DNA from: a virus
IMG/VR virus record: IMGVR_UViG_3300021961_000033
Location: 1-64,000 of that record
Strand: one strand, 5' to 3'
Length of the DNA stretch: 64,000 nt
Shown here piece after piece: positions 25,416 through 32,811 of this stretch. Position numbers and translations under genes: made by a program. Positions within the stretch are counted from its first letter, which is position 1. Each line of letters begins with the position of its first letter. The notes below the pieces were generated by a model that ran no database searches, had not been told where the DNA came from, and saw only the letters and a program-made list of their open reading frames with translations.

Positions 25416-25432
25416 TTTCTAAACACACCGCC
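25403..25432 (-). terminator. Rho-independent terminator
   Basis: GGCGGTGTGT/ACACACCGCC, perfect 10-bp stem, 10-nt loop, followed on the minus strand by ACTCTTTTATT. It ends the AAA+ ATPase operon. Confidence 0.75.
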
Positions 25433-25500
25433 CAGTGTTAACTGCATCTGGAGGAGGAGAGGAGCAAGTGATACAGCTAACTAACTTGTAGTATACTACA

Positions 25501-26550
25501 TTATACTCGCTTCATGCAAGTACTTTCTGCAAGACTTTTCCACTTTTCTGATATTTTTTTAAGGTCACCAATCTTAAGAGCCATACGCAGGCTCATTTCG
25601 CGGAGTTTGTTGCGGTTAGCATACATAAAGTCTAGGATTTCCTGTTCTCCTTCTGGAGTAAAGCCATAGTCTGCACCCCACAACTTGCCAGTTCTAGCAA
25701 TCTGTTTGATGCGTAGGAACTTGTCACGCATTGTGTCTAGTGTAAGGTCCAGATAGTGGCAGCGTGATTGCAGTGCCTCTAAGTGATCCTGTAACCGTTT
25801 GCTCTTTACATTCTCGAACTTGATGTTTGTAATAAAGCAAGCAGTACCTTTAAACTCAAAGTCACTTGGAATGCCTTCACTACGCAATTTAGCACTGTCT
25901 GCATTCCAGAATATCTTACGCTTCTTTCCTGAGTCTAGTGCAGCCTTAAGAATGTTAAGTGCAAGGTCGTCCATAAGTACACTGTCACAGTCATCGAATA
26001 CCAGTACGCTACCTTTATCGCTGTACTCGTATAGTTTGGCATACAAGCCTAGTGCAGTCATTGCACCCTTGACAACTTCAAACTTACGCTTTTGACTGGC
26101 AACATCTTCAAAGATGCTTTGTGCTTCTAGTGTCTGTGTAACGCCATAGCTCTTGCCTACACCCGGAGGACCTGTAACAATCATTGCACGAATGTCACCG
26201 CTCTTAAGAGCACCTGTCATTTCGTTGAGGATTTCGAAACGCTCCTCAATCTCTTTCATGCGTTGCTCATCTTGAGCTTCTGTAAAGGTCGTTTGCTTTT
26301 TAGCTTTGATATCCCGATTAATGTCTAGTGCAGCCAGCTGACGCTTGTAAGCATCTGCTTCTACAAAGGTTAGATCCTTTTTGCTGCACTTAATACGCAC
26401 TGGGCGAGCATAGTCACTACCAAGGATGCTAGCATCCACAGTAATGTAGGACCCGCGGGCGCCAGTTTTAAAGCCCTTTACTACAGGGAACACTTTGTCT
26501 CTGATTTGCAGTTTTTGATACTGCCCGTCTGCGATAAGAACATAATCCAT
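25501..26550 (-). CDS. AAA+ ATPase
   Basis: 349 aa. Walker A TGPPGVGKS (about 126-134), Walker B SVLVFDDCDS (about 177-186), sensor-1 region CFITN (about 231), and Arg-finger candidate near SRCHYLD. A beta-rich N-terminal domain (1-95) precedes the ATPase core. Similar AAA+ proteins occur in marine T4-like phages without firm role. It is not gp44: motifs and length differ. TAATG junction with the small gene upstream, and an early-type promoter lies before that gene. Confidence 0.82.
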   Translation of the reverse strand: MDYVLIADGQYQKLQIRDKVFPVVKGFKTGARGSYITVDASILGSDYARPVRIKCSKKDLTFVEADAYKRQLAALDINRDIKAKKQTTFTEAQDEQRMKEIEERFEILNEMTGALKSGDIRAMIVTGPPGVGKSYGVTQTLEAQSIFEDVASQKRKFEVVKGAMTALGLYAKLYEYSDKGSVLVFDDCDSVLMDDLALNILKAALDSGKKRKIFWNADSAKLRSEGIPSDFEFKGTACFITNIKFENVKSKRLQDHLEALQSRCHYLDLTLDTMRDKFLRIKQIARTGKLWGADYGFTPEGEQEILDFMYANRNKLREMSLRMALKIGDLKKISEKWKSLAESTCMKRV

Positions 26551-26702
26551 TAGTCTATCTCCACCTCTTCAACGGTGTAACGAACAATACTAGGATCACG
26601 AAGTAATTCAGTGCAGGCGTCGTTCATGCCTTTTACGGTGCCACGTGAAGTTTGGGAATAAGGGCCTTTTTCTGTGTAGGCTGTAATTACGAACTTTATC
26701 AT
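26550..26702 (-). CDS. 50-aa early-type protein
   Basis: 50 aa: starts MIKFVITAYTEKGPY, ends VRYTVEEVEID. SD GAGGAGAGAG before the ATG and a strong promoter upstream. Stop and ATPase start overlap (TAATG), which supports that this short frame is real. Function unknown. Confidence 0.75.
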   Translation of the reverse strand: MIKFVITAYTEKGPYSQTSRGTVKGMNDACTELLRDPSIVRYTVEEVEID

Positions 26703-26725
26703 TTCTCTCTCTCCTCTTTATACCT

Positions 26726-26753
26726 TCATAATAGCACGGATTGCTATTACGTC
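26726..26753 (-). promoter_or_regulatory. Sigma70-type early promoter, extended -10
   Basis: TTGACG, 16 nt ending ATCCGTGC, TATTAT; TGC before the -10 box is an extended -10. Drives 26702 and the ATPase. Confidence 0.75.
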
Positions 26754-26764
26754 AACCATTTTTA

Positions 26765-26959
26765 TCAACTTTTATCCCATTCCCACAAATTTTCTAATTT
26801 GTCATATGGACTATAGTAACCAGCTGGTCTAGGACAGTGCGTACACCGAAAGCATCTGAATTTAGTGTCTATTCCTCCGTGTAAACAGTTAGAACAGTTT
26901 CTATCTGCCTCAACAGGCATACGCAATGCGTCCCAAAACTCTTGTTTTTTATCTTCCAT
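26765..26959 (-). CDS. Cys-rich small protein
   Basis: 64 aa. CSNC then CFRCTHC (CxxC, 11 nt-residue gap, CxxCxxC) suggest a zinc knuckle. Starts MEDKKQEFWDAL. Directly follows the gene ending at 26960, so it shares that gene's promoter. Role unknown. Confidence 0.72.
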   Translation of the reverse strand: MEDKKQEFWDALRMPVEADRNCSNCLHGGIDTKFRCFRCTHCPRPAGYYSPYDKLENLWEWDKS

Positions 26960-27181
26960 TTATGCTCGTGTGATGTCTATTTCACGCTTGTTAGCAAATG
27001 CCAGCAAATCATTTGCAAGTGTACGAGCTTCTTCACGGCTCAGTGTTACATACTGAAAGAATTCGTTACTAGCAAGATTACGGTAAGTGGAGGTGACCTG
27101 TACACAAACACCGCGGTTTTCTCCGCCCCAAAAACGAGTGAGCTGTAAACCTTCTGTGTTGCTTCTTAAATCGGTAGCCAT
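26960..27181 (-). CDS. Small conserved phage protein
   Basis: 73 aa. LQLTRFWGGENRGVCVQVT then YVTLSREEARTLANDLLAFA: a strand-rich half followed by a helix. I have seen similar sequences in several phages; function unknown. SD AGGAGAGAG and its own early-type promoter. Confidence 0.75.
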   Translation of the reverse strand: MATDLRSNTEGLQLTRFWGGENRGVCVQVTSTYRNLASNEFFQYVTLSREEARTLANDLLAFANKREIDITRA

Positions 27182-27210
27182 TTGCTCTCTCCTTTTGTTT
27201 AACTATACCT

Positions 27211-27238
27211 ATATTAACACGAATAACGCAGTTGTCAA
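27211..27238 (-). promoter_or_regulatory. Sigma70-type early promoter, extended -10
   Basis: TTGACA, 16 nt ending TTCGTGT, TAATAT. Followed by AGGTATAGTTAAAC, shared with the next promoters. Confidence 0.78.
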
Positions 27239-27245
27239 CCAGTTT

Positions 27246-27437
27246 TTAAAGTGGCCTTACCTTATTAAAAGGGACAGGATACATTACACCGCCTAGTGCG
27301 GATTCAACTACAGCAGCCTTGTCTGTTACAGCAACTACTGTGCCACAAACGGTGCCTGTGCGTACATCAAACTTTACAAGGTTACCTACATTTGGCAGGC
27401 TTGCAAATAGCTCTTGTACACTAACTTCTTTGCTCAT
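27246..27437 (-). CDS. Small protein, 63 aa
   Basis: 63 aa starting MSKEVSVQELFASLPNVGN. VKFDVRTGTVCGTVVAV and VVESALGG suggest a small beta-barrel, KOW/SH3-like, by eye only. SD CGGAGAGAG and its own early-type promoter. Function unknown. Confidence 0.7.
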   Translation of the reverse strand: MSKEVSVQELFASLPNVGNLVKFDVRTGTVCGTVVAVTDKAAVVESALGGVMYPVPFNKVRPL

Positions 27438-27466
27438 TGCTCTCTCCGTTTTCTTTAACTATGATC

Positions 27467-27494
27467 ATATTAACACGGATAGCCAGAAAGTCAA
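27467..27494 (-). promoter_or_regulatory. Sigma70-type early promoter, extended -10
   Basis: TTGACT, 16 nt ending ATCCGTGT, TAATAT, then ATCATAGTTAAAG. Nearly the same as the promoter at 27211-27238. Confidence 0.78.
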
Positions 27495-27519
27495 CCAAAA
27501 TACAAAAAAAATATCCTGG

Positions 27520-27547
27520 TTGACACCATTAATAGGTGTGTTATCAT
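27520..27547 (+). promoter_or_regulatory. Sigma70-type early promoter, extended -10
   Basis: TTGACA, 16 nt ending GGTGTGT, TATCAT, then AAGTATAGTTAA. Divergent from the promoter at 27467-27494; its -35 box is 25 nt away. Confidence 0.75.
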
Positions 27548-27574
27548 AAGTATAGTTAATTAAAGGATGGACCT

Positions 27575-27820
27575 ATGAATACAATTATGATGGTCACTGC
27601 TGTTGCTGGCACAATAGTTGGCAATGCTTGGTTTACTGACATGGACGAATGTTTGGCTGCTCGCGCAAAGGTGATTTCGCAACCAGACGTAACTGCTAGT
27701 TGTATTATTACCCAGAAAGAAGAAGACAAAAGTGCTGTTATGTTTAGAATGTTTTCGGATATAATGGGCAATATGGCAACTGCACAAGAAGAAGCCCTTA
27801 ACAATAGCAAACCAAGATGA
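27575..27820 (+). CDS. Small exported-type protein
   Basis: 81 aa. N-terminal MNTIMMVTAVAGTIVGNAWF is a short hydrophobic segment of signal-peptide or anchor type. Two Cys (residues 27 and 43) could pair outside the cytoplasm. SD AAAGGA. Overlaps the next membrane peptide gene by 4 nt (ATGA). Function unknown. Confidence 0.72.
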   Translation: MNTIMMVTAVAGTIVGNAWFTDMDECLAARAKVISQPDVTASCIITQKEEDKSAVMFRMFSDIMGNMATAQEEALNNSKPR

Positions 27821-27957
27821 TAGCATTTTTACTATTAGTAATAATTGTTATACTCCTAGCACAATGGTTTCCCGGCGTGCTAGGATTTATCGGCTGGGTA
27901 ATAATTCTAGGCTTCCTAAGCCTGTTAGTATTATTGGTTATTGGATCATTTAGATAG
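27817..27957 (+). CDS. 46-aa membrane peptide
   Basis: 46 aa almost wholly hydrophobic: FLLLVIIVILLAQWFPG then FIGWVIILGFLSLLVLLVIG, two membrane spans. ATGA overlap with the preceding gene shows it is co-translated. Possible envelope-modifying or superinfection-related peptide; inference only. Confidence 0.7.
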   Translation: MIAFLLLVIIVILLAQWFPGVLGFIGWVIILGFLSLLVLLVIGSFR

Positions 27958-29002
27958 TTTTCGCCCAGTTTTCGAATGCTACTAGGTTATTGATATACCA
28001 GGGCCTATTATAATCTGCTGGGTTACCTGATTCGTCTACATAACGAACTTTTCCTGGATAATTATCTATTTTTGCTTTTATAAAATCTGGATGGCAACAT
28101 ATATGTCGTTTGTGATTTGCTGAAGGAAAAGGAAATCCTGGCGTATGTATTCCGCCTACACTGCACGGGTTTGGCATTGTCCAGATTATATTAGTAACTC
28201 CAGCACCCGCAGTACTAATATATTTTTTCATTCCATTAAACAACACTATTTTTTCTGCTAGTGTATAGTTTTCCCCAAAAACTTCTGTATAGCCCAAACT
28301 TGATAAAATATCTACAACTTGATCTTCGTTTGTAAGACCGCGTTTTACAGTATTATCCTCGCCAATAATATCCTTTCGATTTTTTAAAGGATTTGCATGA
28401 GCACGTCTACTTAAATACACCCTTTCTATAGGTGGTAAATTTACTTTTTTATGTGCTAGTTGTATTAAATTATTAAGTTGGGTATATTGTTCTATACTGG
28501 GCCATATACGTTTACCAGTGCCGGGATCGTTACACATAGTATCACCAAAATATACTAATTCATATTGTGTATTTTCATCGGTTAGTTGGTAATCTATTCC
28601 TAACAATTCTAATAGTTCATAAACATAAGGAGGATGCTTTAGTGAACCTCCTTTGGGCGTTGGGCTCTGATTAAACATAAACTGCAAATCTGGTATACGT
28701 TCTTTTAACTCTAAATATCTACAAAGGCATCCAAAACTGTCCAGGAAAGTATGATAATAATTAAAAGTTGGTCTGGTATACCAATAAAAATATTTACCCT
28801 CTTTTTTATTAAACACTGGCTGGTGATCAGATATTTTTAAATGCTGAAGTGCTGCATTCTTATTCTTGCCCAACAATAGGGGATATATATCTTCGCCTTC
28901 TACAAATATTTCTTGTCCAGTTTTACCCAAGTCAAGTATTTGCACTTCCCTAAACAGCGCAATTCCCGTCTTGTCAAATCTTTCTCGTATATTTTGCATC
29001 AT
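27950..29002 (-). CDS. GT61-like glycosyltransferase (DUF563 type)
   Basis: 350 aa. FNYYHTFLDSFGCLCRYLEL (near 100-119), VYLSRRAHAN (about 222-231), and STAGAGVTNIIWTMP (about 271-285) match the GT61/capsular polysaccharide family (DUF563), which transfers sugars such as xylose or GlcNAc. Start overlaps the next glycosyltransferase by 4 nt. Its 3' end overlaps the membrane peptide on the other strand by 8 nt. Confidence 0.8.
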   Translation of the reverse strand: MMQNIRERFDKTGIALFREVQILDLGKTGQEIFVEGEDIYPLLLGKNKNAALQHLKISDHQPVFNKKEGKYFYWYTRPTFNYYHTFLDSFGCLCRYLELKERIPDLQFMFNQSPTPKGGSLKHPPYVYELLELLGIDYQLTDENTQYELVYFGDTMCNDPGTGKRIWPSIEQYTQLNNLIQLAHKKVNLPPIERVYLSRRAHANPLKNRKDIIGEDNTVKRGLTNEDQVVDILSSLGYTEVFGENYTLAEKIVLFNGMKKYISTAGAGVTNIIWTMPNPCSVGGIHTPGFPFPSANHKRHICCHPDFIKAKIDNYPGKVRYVDESGNPADYNRPWYINNLVAFENWAKTI

Positions 29003-29682
29003 GAACTATAAAGGTTAATAACTTCTTTTTTCCAGATGTGATCGTATTCACAATCACGCATGTTTTCGAACCAGGGCCCACCTTCTGTATAGTGTAGGAC
29101 TTTGGGAGTACCATCAGTGCCTTCCTGATAGTGTCCTACTAACCAGTTCCATTCAGGGCCCAGTTCTCCTATTTCACTATCCGAACACCATTCAAAACGA
29201 TGCAAGTATGCACCTGTTTTACTATTAACCGTTTCTAAATCTAATCCCTTACAACTAGGATGCTCGCAGTTAAATATCATCATACTGCTCCAGTTCTTGC
29301 GAGGGTAGGGCAACTGTAACTGGCCGTCCATCTTTATACCTTCAGGAGGGTTGTAGTCATGTTTAACTACATACACTGCTTTAGACGGATCCAACCCTTT
29401 AATTAACTCACACGCATCTGTAAGCCACACCATGTCACTGTCACAAAACACTGCCCATCCAGCGTACTCGTTTAGGTAGGGTACTAAAAATCTTGTAAAG
29501 GTAAATTCAGTACTGGCAAGTTTGTCTATATCTCTCCAGTAGACTTTTTGTTCTCTTAATTCATGCTGTTTAAGTGGAATAACATTTACTTTTTTACGAA
29601 ATGTTCTTCTTAAGATACTATGCTCACATACCTGGTAAGCAATGTCTTCTCTGCTATCCCAGCCAACATATATATTGAACAT
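28999..29682 (-). CDS. GT8-like glycosyltransferase (GT-A fold)
   Basis: 227 aa. NIYVGWDSREDIAYQV at the N-terminus, STEFTFTRFLVPYL (about 59-72), and WAVFCDSDMVWL with the DxD metal site (DSD near 82). C-terminal WNWLVGHY and VLHYTEGGPW complete the family pattern. It transfers a sugar from a nucleotide sugar; acceptor unknown. A perfect late box lies upstream. Confidence 0.8.
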   Translation of the reverse strand: MFNIYVGWDSREDIAYQVCEHSILRRTFRKKVNVIPLKQHELREQKVYWRDIDKLASTEFTFTRFLVPYLNEYAGWAVFCDSDMVWLTDACELIKGLDPSKAVYVVKHDYNPPEGIKMDGQLQLPYPRKNWSSMMIFNCEHPSCKGLDLETVNSKTGAYLHRFEWCSDSEIGELGPEWNWLVGHYQEGTDGTPKVLHYTEGGPWFENMRDCEYDHIWKKEVINLYSS

Positions 29683-29703
29683 TTTTGCGAATTACCTTAT
29701 AAT
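29675..29703 (+). promoter_or_regulatory. Sigma70-type promoter
   Basis: TTGAAC, 17 nt, TATAAT, facing the cytidylyltransferase-cupin gene at 29733, whose SD is AAGGACAAA. Confidence 0.55.
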
Positions 29704-29712
29704 ATACACATA

Positions 29713-29720
29713 TATTTATA
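29713..29720 (-). promoter_or_regulatory. T4-late promoter box, perfect match
   Basis: TATAAATA on the minus strand, 30 nt before ATG 29682. Confidence 0.55.
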
Positions 29721-29732
29721 AGGACAAATCTT

Positions 29733-30497
29733 ATGAAAATAGTTTTAGCAACTGGTGGATTCGATCCCATACATTCTGGCCATATTAGTTATTTTAAAGC
29801 GGCAAGACAGTTAGGCGATCGCCTAATTATAGGTGTTAACAGTGACGCATGGTTAGCAAGAAAAAAAGGCAGAAGTTTTATGCCCTGGCAAGAGCGTTCC
29901 ACCATTGTTGAAAGTTTAAGTGTGGTTGACGAAATTGTTGCCTTTCCTGACGATGATAACTCAGCTATTGGGGCAATACAGCGTGTAAAGGATAAATACC
30001 CTGACGCACAAATTGTATTTGTTAACGGTGGTGATAGGACTGCTGACAACATCCCAGAAATGGTGTTCGATGATGTTGAGTTTGTATTTGGTGTAGGCGG
30101 CGAGAATAAAGCAAATAGTTCAAGTTGGATTTTAGAAGAGTGGAAAGCTCCTAAAACCCAGAGACAATGGGGATATTATCGAGTAGTGCACGAGTATGGC
30201 AGTCATACAAAGTTGAAAGAACTGGCAGTAGATCCAGGCAGCAAACTATCAATGCAAAAGCACCAAGAGCGATCTGAACACTGGTTTGTAGCAGAAGGTA
30301 CTGCTACAGTTTATACAATTAATACAAGTAGTGATTACGAACTGTTTGGAGTTTATAATAAACACCAAAACCTTCATATACCTGTTGGCATGTGGCATCA
30401 GCTCGCCAATGAAACAGATAAACCTCTTAAGCTGGTTGAAATACAATATGGCACCAATTGTGTTGAAGAAGATATAGAACGTTTACCATTAGAATAA
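29733..30497 (+). CDS. Cytidylyltransferase-cupin fusion
   Basis: 254 aa. Residues 1-140: nucleotidyltransferase with GGFDPIHSGH (8-17, HxGH motif), LIIGVNSD and VNGGDRT (103-109 region), as in RfaE/TagD-type enzymes that activate sugar phosphates. Residues 150-245: a cupin (VDPGSKLSMQKHQERSEHWFV, VPVGMWHQL region) like mannose-6-phosphate isomerase type II C-domains. It probably makes an activated sugar for the glycosyltransferases around it; the substrate is unknown. Sigma70-type promoter upstream. Confidence 0.82.
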   Translation: MKIVLATGGFDPIHSGHISYFKAARQLGDRLIIGVNSDAWLARKKGRSFMPWQERSTIVESLSVVDEIVAFPDDDNSAIGAIQRVKDKYPDAQIVFVNGGDRTADNIPEMVFDDVEFVFGVGGENKANSSSWILEEWKAPKTQRQWGYYRVVHEYGSHTKLKELAVDPGSKLSMQKHQERSEHWFVAEGTATVYTINTSSDYELFGVYNKHQNLHIPVGMWHQLANETDKPLKLVEIQYGTNCVEEDIERLPLE

Positions 30498-30500
30498 ATA
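30494..30500 (+). promoter_or_regulatory. T4-late-like promoter box
   Basis: GAATAAATAT on the plus strand, 29 nt before ATG 30530, overlapping the stop of the fusion gene. Confidence 0.5.
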
Positions 30501-30529
30501 TTTAATCGACTAACAGAAAGGAATAGAAT

Positions 30530-30706
30530 ATGTCTAGTCATGACGATATTGTTGCTCAATTTGAAGCATATGTAAAAGAAAGCGAAGCATTCGAAACCAA
30601 AGGTGTAAAGGCTGCGGCTGCTCGTGCTCGTAAAGCACTTGGCGAACTAGGTAAACTAGCAAAAGCTCGCCGTGCTGAAATTCAGGACAAAAAGAACGCA
30701 ATGTAA
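30530..30706 (+). CDS. Histone-H1-like small basic protein
   Basis: 58 aa, starting MSSHDDIVAQFEAYVKESE, then GVKAAAARARKALGELGKLAKARR, Ala/Lys/Arg-rich like bacterial Hc1/H1-like proteins. Found as a conserved small protein in marine T4-like phages as I recall; likely DNA-binding. SD AGAAAGGA upstream. Its stop overlaps the cupin start (TAATG), so a DNA-binding protein sits in a sugar operon. Confidence 0.78.
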   Translation: MSSHDDIVAQFEAYVKESEAFETKGVKAAAARARKALGELGKLAKARRAEIQDKKNAM

Positions 30707-31080
30707 TGTTGCAAGGTAAAGTATGGGGTACTACAGAGAGTTTGTTAGTTACCCCGATGATCGAACTACATCGTATAAATGTTGAGCCACACATGAAGTG
30801 TAGCGAACACAAACATGAGTTTAAATGGAATGCATTTTATTGTGTTAGTGGAAGCATGCAAATTCATGTAAGGAAAAATGCTTACGATTTAACAGACATT
30901 ACAGAAATAACCGCAGGTGAATTTACCACTGTTGCGCCCAATGAATACCATTGGTTTGAAACTGGCACTGAATTTGCACAGGTTTTAGAAATCTATTATG
31001 TAGAGCCCATAAGCACTGACATTGTTAGACGCACTGTTGGTGGGCCTGCTACACAAAAACAAACAATTATGGAAGCATGA
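30706..31080 (+). CDS. Cupin-fold protein
   Basis: 124 aa. KCSEHKHEFKWNAFYCVSGS (about 31-50) holds the cupin motif 1 ligands (H35, H37, E38), and APNEYHWFETGTE (about 76-88) motif 2. Resembles sugar-modifying or metal-binding cupins, and the cupin domain of the neighbouring fusion. Likely isomerase or regulator of sugar metabolism. ATGA overlap with the next glycosyltransferase. Confidence 0.78.
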   Translation: MLQGKVWGTTESLLVTPMIELHRINVEPHMKCSEHKHEFKWNAFYCVSGSMQIHVRKNAYDLTDITEITAGEFTTVAPNEYHWFETGTEFAQVLEIYYVEPISTDIVRRTVGGPATQKQTIMEA

Positions 31081-31835
31081 TTGATATTGTTTGTGTCTGT
31101 GTTGGGGACAAATATCCCCCTGAAATATATGTAGGGCAGCTATACATCGCCGTAAAACGCTTTGTATCAAAGCCCTACATTTTTCATATTATAACAGACA
31201 AACACCATCCTTTTTACCCGACAATAGACGCTCGAGTACATATTGTGCCAGACTGGCCTGAAGCCAATGGCATGAGGAAATACTGGTGGTATAAAATACA
31301 AATGTTTAATCCAGCACACGGATTTAAAGATGTCTTTTACATGGATCTAGACGTTGTGCTTGTAAAAAATATAGACAAGTTCTTTGACTATCAACCTGAT
31401 AAGTTTGGTATATGTCAGGACTTTAATAGTCGCTGGATACCTAACTATAGTGTTAGCAATAGCAGCATTATGCGATACTATGCACCAGACTATACTGATA
31501 TCTATACTAATTTTATACAGGATATACCTGGATATATAAAAAGGTTTTTAGGCGACCAGGACTATATTACCAATTACTTTAAAGATAGATCTGACCTAGT
31601 ATGGTGGCCTAGGACCTGGGCGCAGAGTTTCAAGTGGGATGTTTTTAGGGGCGGTTTAATACAAAGTGGCACTGGATTAGATGAGCATGGCAAATGGCCT
31701 GCTGCTAAAAACAAATACTGTGATCCTGAACAACCCTGGGTAATAGATAAACAGTGTAGCATCGTTGTCTTCCATGGGCAGCCAGACCCTTATGATACTG
31801 ACTTTGGCAAGCAGCATCTACTCCCAAATGTTTAG
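31077..31835 (+). CDS. Glycosyltransferase, GT-A type
   Basis: 252 aa. DIVCVCVGDKYPPEIY start, HIITD strand, and VFYMDLDVVLVKNID with a DxD (DLD near 92-94). WFHG-like end VFHGQPDP is typical of this family. Transfers a sugar; acceptor unknown. Overlaps the cupin by 4 nt and converges with the minus-strand glycosyltransferase (18-nt overlap). Confidence 0.75.
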   Translation: MIDIVCVCVGDKYPPEIYVGQLYIAVKRFVSKPYIFHIITDKHHPFYPTIDARVHIVPDWPEANGMRKYWWYKIQMFNPAHGFKDVFYMDLDVVLVKNIDKFFDYQPDKFGICQDFNSRWIPNYSVSNSSIMRYYAPDYTDIYTNFIQDIPGYIKRFLGDQDYITNYFKDRSDLVWWPRTWAQSFKWDVFRGGLIQSGTGLDEHGKWPAAKNKYCDPEQPWVIDKQCSIVVFHGQPDPYDTDFGKQHLLPNV

Positions 31836-32807
31836 TAACTGTGCTCTAAAGTAAGCAAGTCTATCTGGCCCAAATCTATTAAAGAAATAATCTCTATTAT
31901 AATCTATAACACTCTGATGATAATCTACTAGACCTTGCAACAGTTGCGGTTTTATTAGTGTCAGATAATTTCCATTTGACTCTAGCATTGCATCTATTCT
32001 ATGTGTATTTTGTGCATATTGATATTCTTCATCAAACATGCAGTCCCAGGTTTTAAATCCGAAACTTTTTATGTCATCTAAACAGCTCTGGTGCCCAGCA
32101 ACTAAAAAGGGATGGCCTGCTACAATAGCATTAAAAGTCTTTTCACTTATTATACCCCAGCGTTCCTCATATTGGCTTTCGGATATAATACTAAACATAC
32201 TAGTATTAAAGTTTTGTTTCAAACTTAACAGGTTGCTCAAATTATCATAGGTATTGTTATAGGTTTTGTAATCTAATCCTGGATATTTTAATTCATGGCC
32301 GTGTGTTTGTAAACTAATATTGCCTCTGCTTAGTGACATTAGTTTACTGTATAAGATCTTTCTATGTGGTTTAGATATCCTATTCATACACAGGAAATTA
32401 TACTGAAAGTCCTTGTGTTTTTTATCAAACGCTTCACGTAAAACCTCTTCGCCATTCTTATAGGACTGCCAAGTTTCATACTGATGTGTGCTAAATTCAA
32501 CAAGATGAAATTCTCCATCATACTCATCTGCAAGACGCAGTGGCCAGACTACAACTATTATTTTATTCATATCAGCCCAGGGCTTGTAAAAACTGTGTAT
32601 GCGAGTTAATTCATTTGGAATGCCATCTGGACCCATAGTAAGCATGTCCTGCAGATTAAGAACTAATTTAAAATCAGGTTCATTAAATCTACATTCTGAA
32701 CGTCCTGGCATTTCTACATCCCAGCCCTGTGGCGTTATAGGATACTTTAGAGCAGCATCAACAATTATGCTATTGGGAAATATTTGTCTGACGGTTTGTA
32801 TAAACAT
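31818..32807 (-). CDS. Glycosyltransferase, fucosyltransferase-like C-terminus
   Basis: 329 aa from ATG 32807; an upstream start would lie within the sulfotransferase gene. FSIISESQYEERWGIISEKT, then AIVAGHPFLVAGHQSCLD and GFKTWDCMFDEEY match the C-terminal donor half of fucosyltransferase-like enzymes. N-terminal part IIVDAALKYPITPQG is unassigned. Related to the gene at 18683. Starts 4 nt after the sulfotransferase stop, so they are one operon. Confidence 0.72.
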   Translation of the reverse strand: MFIQTVRQIFPNSIIVDAALKYPITPQGWDVEMPGRSECRFNEPDFKLVLNLQDMLTMGPDGIPNELTRIHSFYKPWADMNKIIVVVWPLRLADEYDGEFHLVEFSTHQYETWQSYKNGEEVLREAFDKKHKDFQYNFLCMNRISKPHRKILYSKLMSLSRGNISLQTHGHELKYPGLDYKTYNNTYDNLSNLLSLKQNFNTSMFSIISESQYEERWGIISEKTFNAIVAGHPFLVAGHQSCLDDIKSFGFKTWDCMFDEEYQYAQNTHRIDAMLESNGNYLTLIKPQLLQGLVDYHQSVIDYNRDYFFNRFGPDRLAYFRAQLLNIWE

Positions 32808-32811
32808 TGTA

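Noticed and set aside
25501-26550. Calling the AAA+ ATPase gp44
   Set aside because: The beta-rich N-terminal domain and motif spacing differ from clamp-loader gp44, although both are AAA+.
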